A DNA stretch of 64,000 nt from Himantopus leucocephalus (lineage: Eukaryota; Chordata; Aves; Charadriiformes; Recurvirostridae), in the NCBI GenBank assembly GCA_003993805.1, contig RSEF01000003.1, positions 109,367,911-109,431,910 of the forward strand, given 5' to 3'. Below, piece after piece: positions 37,821 to 49,956 of the stretch (within the stretch, counting starts at the first letter, position 1; every line of letters begins with the position of its first letter). Below the pieces are notes generated by a model. That model made no database searches, was not told where the DNA came from, and saw only the letters and a list, made by a program, of their open reading frames with translations. The position numbers and the translations under genes were made by a program.

Positions 37821-39744
37821 TGCAAAGTACTACAAAAAAAATGGGAACGGTTTTACCCAAATGTGTTCATGGGACTGTTATAACACTGAGTTTAATTCGT
37901 TAGGCAAAATTCATGGAAGCATTCAGAGCACAGGCAAAAAAAACCCAACCCCAAACTTAATATGCCATTCATGTTCATCAGTAGACTAAAAGACAGACTT
38001 GGGGTTTTTTTGTGGGATTGAATGTGATGAAAATTAAGATTTAGCAACTTGCCAAGAAATTCATGATTACAGTTTAAAATCAATGGTCCTCACCCCTGGG
38101 TTAACCGTGTGCTTGTGAAAGGTGGCTGAACAGGCACACAGCGCTTTATTTCAGAATATGAAGTACGTAAGAGCTAAATAAAATTTGTAATCTAACACTT
38201 GTATGTTGTCTCTTACCCAGACTATCGATCCATTTTATAATTATTAAACTGAACCGCAGGCTGTGCCCAGAGCATAACTTCATTGAGCACCGAGATGAAA
38301 CACGGTTTCTATTAGCAGCGCGCAGCAATTCTGCACATCAGTGCTAGGACACGGGGGAGGCAGAAATGAGCAGACACAGATGAGGAGGGTTCAGTGGATG
38401 AACAGGAACAGCCTGAGCTGAAATGCAATCACAGCAAGTGAAAAATAGCTCTTTTCACAAACACCCAGCTTCAGCTGTGCAGCTCGGCTAGAAACAGTCA
38501 CAACTGAGCCCTTGATGCAGTTTTCCTGGCTATTGGTAAATTGTAAGATTTACCTAGTTTTGGAAGATTCATCATGCTGCAAAATGAACCATTTAGGGCA
38601 GAGGGTGCGAAAGCCCATTGTAACAGCAGGAAAGCAAGAGTACAAACCTTGAACTTCCTCTGGGACCCCAAGGTGCTATCCCATTTTTTTAAAAAGCTCT
38701 GTGAAACCACTGTCACACGTGGCAAAGGCAATCATCAAGCTGTTCATGGGGAGAGTAAAAGCAACACTTGGAGATAAACTATATTATACTTGATCATTTA
38801 TTAAATCTGAATATATGCTTTTGGGTAGAAAAGGAGGCACTGCTGATGATCTTGAAATATTTGCAACAGGTAATCCTCCACCTCTCCCATGAAAAACTGA
38901 AATACATCAACTTCCCTAAAGCAGACAAAATTATTTGAAACCCAATGTGAAAGTTGATACAATGAAGCTGCAGTAAACAATAATGGAGTTCTCCTACCGA
39001 ACCAGCTTCTATTATTTTGATAATATCTGTTACTTTTCATTTTCTGAGCAAAATAAACCTTGTTAGTCTCCCATTCCTCCCCCAGCTTTGCCCTTTCCTT
39101 CTGCCTGAAGCAGCCAGTAGACATTAAAGACCAACCACGTAGTCGAACATCCTTTCAACTTCTGTTAACAGGGGTATTAAAAAGACATTCCTAAATATCA
39201 GCTGAAAACCACTAGGTAATAAACTCCCAACTTAAAAGGTGGGTAGGTGTAAATTCCACACGTAGACCTTTTCATCTGGGAAGCCAGTTGCTTGGAGATC
39301 AGATGTTTTAAATGAGTTGCGGAGCTGATGTCACTTGTCAGTCGAGGGAGACTGCCACTATTTGGAGGATCAAATACTTACGTTTGAGGATGTAAAGCAA
39401 ATAGATAGATCCTGATCCTGCCAGGGCAATGCCAGAGAGATGCTTGTCACGATGCAAAGCCCTGCTGAAATCAACGACACTCACTTGACTGTTTCTTCTC
39501 CATGAGCAAGCTCTTTGGTTGGCATTTTGGAGTTGTGCCCTTGAGAACATTAAAGGTTTTAAACATCTATGGCAGGATTTTTTAACAGCACTAGAACTGG
39601 CCTATTTCTGGTCTTACTACAAATGAATAACAACATTTTCTCTTGTGTTAGCCACAGGTTTGTTTGGCCAAAGGCAGTAATAACAATTAGAAATCAAATT
39701 TACACATGGTTTTCATTGATTATAGTAAAGGTTGTGGGCTTCCT

Positions 39745-39840
39745 TTCACAGAGCTGGACTCAGGATTAGTCCTGGTTCTATTACTGCCTTCTTTCCTTCT
39801 GGGAATGGTAGCTGGCTATTTATCCTTATTCTTTGGCATA
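39745..39840 (+). repeat. Possible MIR/CORE-SINE fragment
   Basis: The text 'gagctggactcaggattagtcctggttctattactgcc' follows the pattern of amniote MIR-type SINEs (ctgggttctattcccagctctgccac). It is heavily diverged, and only the central part is recognisable. Confidence 0.45.
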
Positions 39841-39849
39841 TAGACCTCA

Positions 39850-39874
39850 AAAAAAAAAAAAAAAAAAAAAAAAN
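39850..39874. repeat. A-homopolymer ending in a single N
   Basis: An uninterrupted A run of about 25 bases ends at N (39874). It is a homopolymer sequencing or assembly ambiguity and not a gene feature. Confidence 0.9.
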
Positions 39875-42800
39875 GTATTAATTCACCAGTTTGCTTACTT
39901 AGAAGTCTTATTTGTTTCAGTCGAGGTTAGACACAGAACAGACCATCTTCTACACGTAGGAAAAAGCTGCAAAGTCTACTCATTAAAAAAAACTAAATGC
40001 ATCTATCCAAATTGAGGGAAAGCCTTAAAAAAGAGAGAAGCATCGTCTGGTGGCTAATGTGACTCTGGATGACAAATGTGGTAGATCCTTTCCTTCCTTT
40101 ATTGCCAGCTTGGGCATAAACTGAGGTGTCCAACACTATTTTTCAGAAGTGTTGAACACCTGCTGCGTCTGCTGAAGTTAGTGAGACCTGCAGCTGCTCT
40201 CCCCACGTTTTATATACGGGCGATTGCCTCCTTGTCCGCACCTCTGTAAAGCAGGATGGCAACAGCCACCTCCGCAGTGAGTGGGCGGCGTAGCAGCTAA
40301 TACTTGGGAAACCTCTTGTAAAATAAGAGATGAAGTGACATTAAAAGCTTTTGGGAGTTAGATATTTTTTTCATGGTACAAACTGCAAGGTTTATCGTCT
40401 AAGTGCTCTACAAGGATATTAGTATGATCTGCTTCTTGTCGGTAAAATAAGAACTGGGCTTCTGTCCTAATTGTGAAGGAGGCTGACTGTTATGGGATTA
40501 GTGCTGTCAAAACGCATTTATCCATGTTTACGCAGTTTCAGCCTGCATTCTTCCCATCCGATATGATTTTTTACTTACTGTTACAAGCCTGTTTCTCCTA
40601 CCAAACTCACAGCTTGGTGGAAATATACTCTAATGTAGAAAAAAAAAAGTTGATGAGTCCTTTAATAACTGTACACAAAAAATGCATTTATCTACCATGC
40701 TCATGGATGACAGCGATTATCTGGACAACTTATTTTAAATTTAAAATCTGAATCAGGTGTATATGGAAGCTCTAAAAATTTTCTATTCCATGCCTTTTTT
40801 TTTTTTAATGGAAAAATTTTTGCTCCTTCCACGTGTCCATGCTTCTCTTCCCTTCCATAATGGATTCAGAAATATGAGCAGGGCACCTTTCATTTCAAAG
40901 GAGATGAAGATGGAGATGTTAGCCTTTATATTGCAGCATAAATTTCTGAAATGAAAATCAAAACTATCAGTCAAGCAGAAAATGCCTTATCATTTTTTGA
41001 GTGTCAGTTCGTATTTCATTGGTGTTAGTCTCATATCTCACTACCCTCCAATGTTTTGACATTACTGACAGACAAAAAGGGAATTCCTAAAATTTGTGAG
41101 AGGTAGAATAAAATAAAGATTGCAAACACTTTTTTCTTTTTTTTTGGCATGGATTTACTTTCTAGGAAGGTGCCACCTGAAATACCAGACTTAGCTCTTT
41201 AGTGAAAGAGCATCAAACAGTCATAGGGTATAGAAAAATACAGCAGCCTGCAGCTGTGCCTTCCTCTGTATGGTACTTTTTAAGGCCCTGTCATAAAACA
41301 ACACTGTGAACCGTTCTACCATTTCCAGTTATTTTTGCCTGTTATAATTGTCCCTACTTTGTGAGATAATTTCCTAACTGAGGATTCTCATACCTGTGGG
41401 TTGAAACATAGTGCTATCCGAAACTAATCCAAAACCACCTTAAATACTATGGGACTCTATTCACTTACATAGGCTGTCGATCATCCAGGGATCATGGAGA
41501 CACCTCACGTATCTTCCCGATTTGGCCAGAAATGAGGCACACTTCATATGAGTACATTTTGGGAACCTGTGGGCTGTGGGTAGAAATAGGTGGCTGTTTT
41601 TCAAAATTGAACCTCTGGCTGCCTCTATACCAGTAGAGCAAACAGGGCCACAGCCCCTTCTCTGGCTGTGAAGACACGTGTTATGGCAAAGCTTGCTTTC
41701 ATATGGGTAAACCCTTTGCTCATCCTTATTCCCTCGGTGGCATCCCCTGAGCCACAGGCAGGCAATGTTTGGGTCATAACTAGGTGGGTCCAAGCTAAAC
41801 CAGCATCAGGGTGCATGACGGTAACAAAACAGGATGCACAACTGCAAGGCAGTTTTCCAGTATGACCATTAGCCATTTATTGTTTACTAATATAGAAAAG
41901 CCTGTAAATTTTTCTTGCCCATGTAAGAGTTTATAAGAGCATAAACTTATAAGACCCAGTGACTTTTTTCATGCAGTTGCCCACATACCCTAATATCCTG
42001 CCCTGGTCACTCTAAATATTCACCCATAAGATATAAGAAAAGATACAGCTATTGCTATAATTGGCATTCTTCTTCCCTGCCTAACCTCATCCCAATCCCT
42101 TTATATCAGAATACAGAGATGAAATCTGACTGTGTACACCTGTCATTTACAGCAATGTCATCTTGGACACGCACAAAATCTTTTCCCCCTTGTTGTCTGA
42201 GCAACATTTTCGATAATTTACCCATAGATTAGCGGTATAAATTAACTGGCAACATGCATTATTTATAGACAGCAAACAAGCGACTTGAAATTTCTGCTTC
42301 TAAATTTGACTGCATTTAATTAACCTTTGATTCCAAAATCAAAACTGCTGAGCAGAACAGTTTTTATATTTATGCACTCAATATGTGTGTTTTTAAAATA
42401 TTTATATATATACACACATAAATATATTTGCAAGCTCCTTTTTCTTGGCACACAGAAATTCCTTCTCTTCCACATCCCCCTCCTGGTTTTTGTCCATTTG
42501 TAGACTTATAATTATATTTTATATTTTCCCCTTATAAAAGGGGAAAGTCATAAGATAAGAGCAGGCAACACGTCAAATGGAAAAGGTACCATAAACACAA
42601 ATACAGGGAGCAAAAAAGAAAAAGAGTGGGAGAGAGATTTTAACTGGGACAAAAATAAATCCCCTATTTATGTTAAATTAGACCTTGTGTCTAACTTGTG
42701 GCCTTGTGATCGTTGTCAATGAAACTCATTCAGTTCACTGAAGTCACAGAAAATACCAGTCGTTCATCTTGTCCTAGTTTTAATTTGTAGCAGGCGTTTG

Positions 42801-43439
42801 TGATTCTTAAGGCTGTTTCAGCTAATTTTCCTTAAAGAAAGAGTAAAGCAGAGCTCAGAATACGGTTGGGTAACTGTAAACCCCAAAGCAATCCTGACTG
42901 TAGGGAGCTGTGCCCCGAGTTTCTGCCTGGGGTAGATGTCATCATGGTCAAACTCTCTGAGCCCGAGTTGAAATGCTAAAATCCTTCACTTTTTGGTTCT
43001 TTCTTATTCCTCTCAGCATAAAATCAGTAAGTTTCCCACAAGGTGCTTCCCAGCATTTTGATCCCAAACTCATAAAAATTCACAAAAACCTTCCTAATGA
43101 CTATGAGGAGTATTGGGTTGTGGGGTTGGGTTTTTTTTTTTTGAGCGGCTGGAGTGAGGATTTCACAATCAAAAAGAAAGGTGTATTCCAGAAAGCCTCA
43201 TCTTGCTTCAGCTGTGTGCCATTCAGAGGTATTTACCCCCCTTTTTTCAGAGAGGATTATGGTGCACACAGAAGGAATCTCTAAAATAAATCCTGCTTTT
43301 CTTTTTCCTCCAGGTTGGCACCGTTTCTCCCCTTCTTTTCATTACATATTAGATTTTGCTTCCATTATGGGCCAATACAAAGTCATGGCTGGCAGCCGAG
43401 CTGCTCCGTAAAGCTGCAGACCTCAGTAGCTTTGGACAG

Positions 43440-43545
43440 TTTTCCTGGCTCCCCTGATGATTTGCTGTGTGATTTTGGGCAAGTTGCCCCTTGCCTCTGC
43501 TTATCCGTTTCCCCAGAGTAATAGAGATCATTAATCATCACTGTA
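43440..43545 (+). repeat. MIR-like ancient SINE
   Basis: The segment 'gctgtgtgattttgggcaagt' followed by 'cctctgcttatccgtttcccc' and 'gtaatagagatcat' matches the well-known MIR core and 3' part (gctgtgtgaccttgggcaagtcac...ctcagtttccccatctgtaaaatggg). It lies 1.1 kb upstream of MSGN1. Confidence 0.7.
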
Positions 43546-44499
43546 AGCTGTTCCGAAGCCTAGAGATGAAAACTGCTCTTTTTTAACGCTATTAATTTAT
43601 AGGATATACGTTTTCACTTGAACTGCCTAACATATAACTTCACTGTTGCATTGAATCAGGGCTGAAAAAGGGTTTTTTTGGCAGAAGAATGGTTTTCTAG
43701 ACGTAGAAAATTTTATAGAAGTAGCTTCTGGTCTTCTATTACACAAAACTAATCTGTACATTACTTTTAATTAAATTTCCATGTAAGATATTTTTCTGGC
43801 CCCAAAGTTTATACACTGTTTATTTTATTTCCTAAACTTTTTTTTTTTGTAATTAAATTTTCCTATTTCTTTTTTTAAATGGGACTTTGACTCTGTTTAC
43901 AATTACAGATTTCCTTTTTTGATTTCCCAGTCATGATTTAAAATAGCAAATGAATCTACAGACTGCAGGGAATGCATTGATATTCTTTCCTCCTTTCTCC
44001 CGTTGAAAACCAAAGCGATCCAGAGAGAAGTTGCAATCTCATGAAAAGAGAAATCCACAGAACCATAACACACACAAATCCAAACAAACCTCATTTATCT
44101 TTCACGATTAAGCTGCAGATAATGAGAGACTCATTCAGCAGCAGTCAGCGCAGATCAAATCATCGCTGCTCTAGTGTCATCACCTTCAGTTACACAGAAA
44201 TCAGGGCTCAGTGGCTTAAATTTAGGGTTTGTGTTAGTGGTCTTTATGTTTAAATTCTATGTCTGTAAATTGTTTTGTAAAATGGTTAATTTTCTTTTTC
44301 CTCTCTCACCACTTATCTCCCCAGCGCAACGTTACATGTAGATGCGCAGCCTTAATTGGTTTAGTTGCAAGAAGATAATCTTTTTTTCCTCCTTTCTCGC
44401 TGTTGCCTGTTAGCTTAAAGGCTTTTTAGCTGAAGGTTGATAATTATCACTGAGAAGAAACTAGCACATCAGGAGTTCATTTTCCATCTTAGCACTTGT

Positions 44500-44643
44500 G
44501 GCGCTCCTTTGAACTCCTCTTGCCAAACCCGCGTTCCCACTCTGTCACTTTCCTCCCTCCATCATAAAAAGGTCTCGGCAGCCGGCGGCTCCAGCCTTTG
44601 CTGGCGGGCAGAGGGTATTGCTTCTCCCCAGCGCTCCTCCAGC
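44500..44643 (+). promoter_or_regulatory. MSGN1: MSGN1 core promoter and 5' UTR
   Basis: A TATA-like element CATAAAAA lies at 44563-44570, so transcription should start near 44595 and leave a 5' UTR of about 50 bases before the ATG at 44644. Upstream, CTTTGAA at 44507-44513 fits the TCF/LEF consensus, and CACTTG at 44493-44498 is an E-box. Mouse Msgn1 is known to respond to Wnt/TCF and Tbx6, so the TCF-like site is plausible. Binding itself is inferred. Confidence 0.55.
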
Positions 44644-45177
44644 ATGGACAAATTGCACGAGACTTTGATAAACATGGAAGATGCTTTGGGTTCGGAGCAC
44701 TCCATCTGCTTATCATCCTGGGACTGGAAAAGCACCACGGGGGCTTTCGAGCTGCACCCCGTCTCGTCTCCGCACAGCTTATCCCCGACACCCTCCTTTG
44801 AATCCTACTCCTCGTCCCCTTGCTCAGCGGCGACGGAGACCCCCTACGGCAGCGGTGGTGGCAGCAGCCTGGTGGGCTACAGCCTGGTGGGCTACAGCCT
44901 GGTGGACTTCCCCCCTGCCTACCTGCCCAGCCCCGGGCAGGCTCGGCTGCCCAAGGGCACCAAGGTGCGGATGTCCGCCCAGCGCAGGAGGAAGGCCAGC
45001 GAGAGGGAGAAGCTGCGGATGAGGACCCTGGCCGACGCGCTCCATACACTGCGCAACTACCTGCCCCCCATCTACAGCCAGAGGGGACAGCCCCTCACCA
45101 AAATACAAACCCTGAAGTACACCATCAAGTACATCAGCGAACTGACGGAGCTCCTCAACAGCGTCAAGAGGGCATAG
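44644..45177 (+). CDS. MSGN1: Mesogenin 1, bHLH transcription factor (single exon)
   Basis: This intronless gene encodes 177 residues (human MSGN1: 193). Mesogenin 1 is a nuclear basic helix-loop-helix activator that commits cells to presomitic mesoderm and regulates Notch-pathway segmentation genes. The N-terminal half is Ser/Pro-rich, with [19 protein letters not shown] text and little other order. The bHLH region spans about residues 112-168. It has the basic segment [14 protein letters not shown], helix 1 [15 protein letters not shown], a loop with [15 protein letters not shown], and helix 2 [14 protein letters not shown], nearly identical to the mammalian protein. The reading frame stays open for 69 codons upstream, but that part overlaps the TATA element, so the ATG at 44644 is chosen. 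Residues 75-89 are a triplicated [10 protein letters not shown] pentapeptide. GEN1 lies upstream, as in other vertebrates. Confidence 0.95.
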   Translation: MDKLHETLINMEDALGSEHSICLSSWDWKSTTGAFELHPVSSPHSLSPTPSFESYSSSPCSAATETPYGSGGGSSLVGYSLVGYSLVDFPPAYLPSPGQARLPKGTKVRMSAQRRRKASEREKLRMRTLADALHTLRNYLPPIYSQRGQPLTKIQTLKYTIKYISELTELLNSVKRA

Positions 45178-46074
45178 ACGCCACCTGGACCACCCGCCCC
45201 GGCATGATCAGGGTCTTTACAAACAAAAAAACAGTGAAATTTCTTCTTCGCCAGAGTACAGTGGCACGGGGCACGAGAGGAGGACGGAGCGAGAGAGGGA
45301 GAGCAAGGGCTGCTGTTGTACATAGGACACGATGCTGGAAGGTGATGTAGGATTGTCTAAAAACCTGAGCTGCAGGTCGCTGAGACAGAAGTCTTGCTTT
45401 TTGCTTTTTTAATGCCTTTTTTTTTTTTAATAATAAGCTTCTGACAAATATTAAACTTAGTCTGACACAAAAGTAAAAAAAGAAAACCAAAACAAACTGG
45501 TCTTCCTAGGATTTACGTATCACTGTTCTGACTGATCTTCTGTTTAATAAGGACAATAGTGAATCCATAGGTTTAAAACTGAATTTTAAAAAAGTGAGTG
45601 ACAACAACACTATAGGAGTACTAAGTGTATTGATTTGTAGGCACTTTAAATATCAAGATGAGGAAGAATATGTATAGTTAGTTCAGCTATTGTCTATTTA
45701 TCCACATTTTCACTGTACCTAAAAATCAAGAAACTAAGTAATAGTGAGAACATCTTTGCTCCTAAACAAATAAATATCAGTGTCATAGTCTGTATCTTGT
45801 ATTATATATCTGATTGATAGATAAGTAAAATCTAACAATGACTGCTAAATATTGGAAACGAAATATAAGCAAACTAACATTTTTTGTAGATAAATTGCTG
45901 TTAAATCCTGTCTTCTTTATTAATATATACAGAAGCGTATGTTATTTCTGTATTTAATGTATAAAACCCCCTTGCTTCAATGCCTGATAAATTATGGAAG
46001 ACATTTTTACATCAGATTGCTAGAACAAATAAGATTAGACTGAGTTGTCTTCCTTCTCTCTGGCATGAAATAAA
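45178..46074 (+). promoter_or_regulatory. MSGN1: MSGN1 3' UTR with poly(A) signals
   Basis: After the stop codon the sequence becomes AT-rich, with AATAAA at 45769-45774 and 46069-46074. Several AT-rich ATTTA-like stretches occur. Such elements are common in short-lived segmentation mRNAs, but their function here is inferred. Confidence 0.5.
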
Positions 46075-47394
46075 TTGATTCAGGTATAAGAAAGATGCAA
46101 AGTTTTATCCCCAAGGTGTACTGAAACCTAGAAGGGCTCTAGTAAACATAATGTCTCTTTATTTAAAGCTGTCAGATCAGCTGTTTCCTATAGCTAGCGA
46201 CAGTCCTGTAAACCACACACATGAAACCCTCCAAAAACCAAACAAATGAGGACATAGTCTTAATCTGTAATTACTTGGACTTTCATCAAGTATCACACAG
46301 GTCTCACCACACCACCAAAATATATGGGTTGCTTTGCAAATCTCATTGCAGGTGGATCCGTAAGACTTGGCTGTACTGAGGCCAGCAACGCACAGAGAGG
46401 AGAAAAACCCAGGGCTGAGTTGTGTGGAGCTAATTAGGTGAGATTAACCTTTTCTCCACGGGGTGATGTAAGGCACAGAAAGAGCTACAGCCAGGAGGTA
46501 ACAGGCTCGTCTCACCAGGATGGAGAGATCAGCATGTCTGTGTGGGGCAGATGGTTTAGCTTTGTGGATACATCCTGTAGCAGAGCACCACAAAACTAAA
46601 ACTTTATTGCAGCCTTCTCTTTTTTTCCCTTCCCTCTTCCTGTTTGTTTGGAAGGAAATATAATTGTCCTTGTACGTGTTTTTCTCCAAGGCTCAGGCTA
46701 AGCTGACTCAGTGCTCTTCTCACATGGTACATGCATATTGAAGCAATGAGCATGAAATCTCTCAGTGTCTCAAAAATTTCATTCAAATTTCTGCAGGTAA
46801 CACCATCACTCAAGATGTAACCACATTTAAGCATATCCCATATGTTTCTGTTTTGTTTTAACCCACGTTAGACTTCTCACAAGCTTTAGGGCTTCAGGAA
46901 GAATAAAAATAGAATAATTTTTTAAAATCTATAAAATTGTCAAACTAGACAAAATTTTTAATCCATATGAGATGGCAGCACTAATGTCAGCGTAGCTTTT
47001 CTCAGTATAAGCCTGTGCAACTGGTCTAGATTTGAGCAGATGAAGAGCCTCATAGGCAAGGTCCATCTGGATCATGTTTTGGATTTGGTCCTCACAATGT
47101 TTGAGAGAGTGAAACTGTATGTTGCCTATGGGGTCTTGCACAGAACCACAACTAAACTTGATCCTGAGTGTTTTCTCGAAGACTCTTGTTGCTGTAAAGG
47201 GGTACCTACTCACTAGCGCTGGCAAACCACCAGCAGATGCACAGGAAGGTAGTCTTGTCATTGTGATGTTGATTGAAGACCACCATCATTCACAAGTATA
47301 CTGGTTTGGTAAATTTGGAAGACTTTTAACCCAGTTCCTTATATCTTCCACACCTAAAACTACAGGTAATGACTATGTTTTTTAGGTCTTTAGC

Positions 47395-47535
47395 TAAGGA
47401 AGTGTATAGGGTCATGGTTAAAGCAGAGGAACAAGGAACTGGAAGGATCCATTTTTATTGCTAGTTTATCTATGACCTTGTCTAGTCATCCAGCATTGCT
47501 GCCTCAGTTTCCCCATGTACAAATGAAGACACTGA
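47395..47535 (+). repeat. MIR-like ancient SINE
   Basis: The sequence 'tatgaccttgtctagtcatccagc' and 'gctgcctcagtttccccatgtacaaatgaag' is the recognisable MIR 3' half. It is diverged, with an approximate 5' edge. Confidence 0.65.
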
Positions 47536-48826
47536 TAGCTAATGGCTTCAGGAGGCTGCTGCTCATAGACAAAGCTAAGTAATGCTGTATGCAGAAAGCG
47601 CAGCCCAGTAGGAGGTACCCTGCAGATTTGAGAAGTGACTCAGGGTCAGCATTTCTCACCACCCCGGAGACAGTGGTAGCTGAAGACCCTGAAAGTTCTG
47701 GGCTGTATCTTGTTAGGTGCCTGTAGATTTTCTTTCTGTCTCCCTGTGAGTCCAAGGTGGAACAACAAGTCTAAGTAACTATAAAGGCAAAGCTTTGAGT
47801 TTCAGGAGGAGACTTTACTGCTTCTCTGGCAGTGAATGAGACCTTACCCGTGGACACTCTCTAGACCCAGAATTCCAGTGGCTGCTGCCTTACCTTTAAA
47901 TACTTTGAACTCCAGCATGACATGGCTGCATCTAAGCTGACTTTAAGGAACAGGCCATGGTCCATCTTAAATCCCTGTGCTGCAATAGGACCAAAGCTCA
48001 TGTCCAAGATGAGTTTATTTTACTAGAACACATTGTACTCTCACCCTGTTTAGTTTTTCTGGTACTGACAGAGCTTTTCCCCTTTCAGGGGATCTCTCCC
48101 TGCACATGCACGTGAGGGGGGGGAAATGACTGAAGTGTATGTGTAGGAATCATAGGTAGGTTCAGTGCCCGCCCGTGATCCAGATCTTCTAGGATCTACC
48201 AGGTTTGTTCCTCTCCTCATGGAAAGAAATGAATTCTTGCTCTGTCTCTTGTAGAGCACCTCTCTCAATCCCTTCCTCTGTAATTCTTACCCTTGGCATA
48301 GACATTTCACTGATCCACAGGAAATCTGAATTATTATATTCATGATGGTACGAGTCCTGCTGCTAATAAATGTTGTATTTTATTTATTTTTAAATAAAAT
48401 GGAACACAGCCTAGGTTCCTCCTCTTTTCCCTTTCCCTTACCTTCATGAATTTAGGATATTTAATTCCTGTGAAAGAGACCAAGCCCCTCCCTTGAGGGT
48501 ATGAGATCTAGCCCCCAGGACTGTACAGAAGGTCCATAAATCTTTATTGAATTCCAACAGCAACACCATAATAATCCATAGAACAGAGGCCAAAAAGTGA
48601 AATCTCAGTCTGCAAAGGTTACACAAGTCACAAAGCTAAAGGACATCTTTCACATATAAGCATTTTCTCTTAGTATGTTAAAAAACTACATGGAAATAAA
48701 ATTAAAGTAGTAGCCCAGCAATCACTGTCCGCGGCTGAGGAATTAAATTACATTCTGCCTAAAGCATAGAGTTGTTTACCATGCTAAAGAGAAAGAGATA
48801 CAGAAGAGTGAACTGGAGTTAGTTCC

Positions 48827-49956
48827 TGTATTGGGTTTGCACAGCAAGGTTTTGGTAGCTGGGGGCTGCAGCGGTGGCTTCTGTGAGAAGATGCTAGAAG
48901 ATTCCCACATATCCAACAGAGCCAATGTCAGCCGGCTCTAAGACAGACCCGCCACTGGCTGAGACAGAGCCCATCACTGATGGTGGTAGCACCTCTGGGA
49001 TAATGTATTTAAGAAGGGCAGGGGGGGATAGAAACAAAGACCTATGGCACAGCAGTAGCCCGGAGAGGAATGACAACATGTGAGAGCAACAGCTCTGCAG
49101 ACACCCAGGTCAGTGAAGAAGGAGGGGGAGTGGTGCTCCAGGCACCAGAGCAGATTCCCCTGCAGCCCATGGTGAAGACCATGGTGAGGCAGGCTGTCCC
49201 CCTGCAGCCCATGGAGGTTAACACTGGAGCAGATATCCACCTGCAGCCCATGGAGGACCCCACAGTGGAGCAGGTGGATGCCTGAAGGAGGCTGTGATCC
49301 TGTGGGAAGCCCACACTGGAACACACAGCACCTAGCAGGCCCTGTGGACCCATGGAGAGGGGAGCCCACACTGGAGCAGGTTTGCTGGCAGGACTTGTGA
49401 CCCCGCAGGGGAACCAGACTGGAGCAGTCTCTTCCTGGAGGACTGCACCCTGTGGAACAGACCCACACTGGCGCAGGTTGTGAAGAACTGCAGCCCGTGG
49501 GAAGGACCCACATTGGAGAAGTTCATGGAGAACTGTCTCCTGTGGAAGGGACCCCACACTGGAGCAGGGGAAGAGTGCGAGGACTCCTCCCCCAGAGGAA
49601 GGAGGAGTGGCAGAGACAAGTGTGATGAACTGACCACAACCCCCATTCCCTGTCCCCCTGCACCACTCAGGGGGAGGAGGGAGAGAAATGGGGAGTGGAG
49701 TTGAGCCTGGGAAGAAGGGAGGGGCAGGGGGGAAGGTGTTTTAAAGATTTGGTTTTATTTCTCATTATCCTACTCTGATGTGATTGGTAATAAATTAATT
49801 TTTTTCCACAAGTTTTGCCTGTGATGGTGATCTCTCCCTGTCCTTATCTCGACCCATGAGCTTTTTGCTATGTTTTTTCTCCCCGACCAGCTGAGGAGGG
49901 GAGAGATGGAGCAGCTTGGTGGGCACCTGGTGTCCAGCCAGGGTCAACCCACCACA
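48827..49956 (+). mobile_element. Solo LTR of an avian endogenous retrovirus
   Basis: The element starts TGTATTGGGTTTGC and ends near CAACCCACCACA, so it has TG...CA ends. It carries a TATA-like motif (GTATTTAAGAAGG, near 49003) and an AATAAA at 49789-49794, which gives plus orientation. The centre (about 49150-49570) is a chain of imperfect repeats of the type CCCACACTGGAGCAG and CTGCAGCCCATGG. I recognise the overall sequence as a repetitive LTR common in bird genomes, but I cannot name the family with certainty. No internal retroviral genes adjoin it, so it is a solo LTR left by recombination. No matching target-site duplication was seen. The ORFs inside it (for example 49070-49285 and 48974-49513) are LTR sequence and not genes. 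Confidence 0.75.

Larger units (their letters stand above)
27873..44500. other. GEN1-MSGN1 intergenic region
   Basis: About 16.6 kb contain no recognisable protein gene. I identified CR1 fragments (30038-30200, 37385-37820), a solo LTR (about 33277-33742), MIR-like SINEs (39745-39840, 43440-43545), a purine-rich tract (about 36975-37140) and possible regulatory segments near MSGN1. The numerous ORFs under 130 codons show no familiar domain or coding periodicity that I can see. Long non-coding transcripts cannot be judged from sequence alone. Confidence 0.6.

Noticed and set aside
44437..44643. 69-codon N-terminal extension of MSGN1
   Set aside because: The upstream ATG is in frame, but the segment spans the TATA-like element and has no similarity to mesogenin N-termini.
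44489..45049. 186-codon ORF antisense to MSGN1
   Set aside because: It is a shadow of the GC-rich MSGN1 exon. The conserved bHLH protein is on the plus strand.
46929..47261. 110-codon minus-strand ORF between MSGN1 and ZPAX
   Set aside because: It has no recognisable domain, no splice context and no promoter; its length is within chance expectation.
48974..49557. Two overlapping minus-strand ORFs of 171 and 179 codons with repeated CSSVG-type peptides
   Set aside because: They lie inside the solo LTR and arise from its internal tandem motifs.
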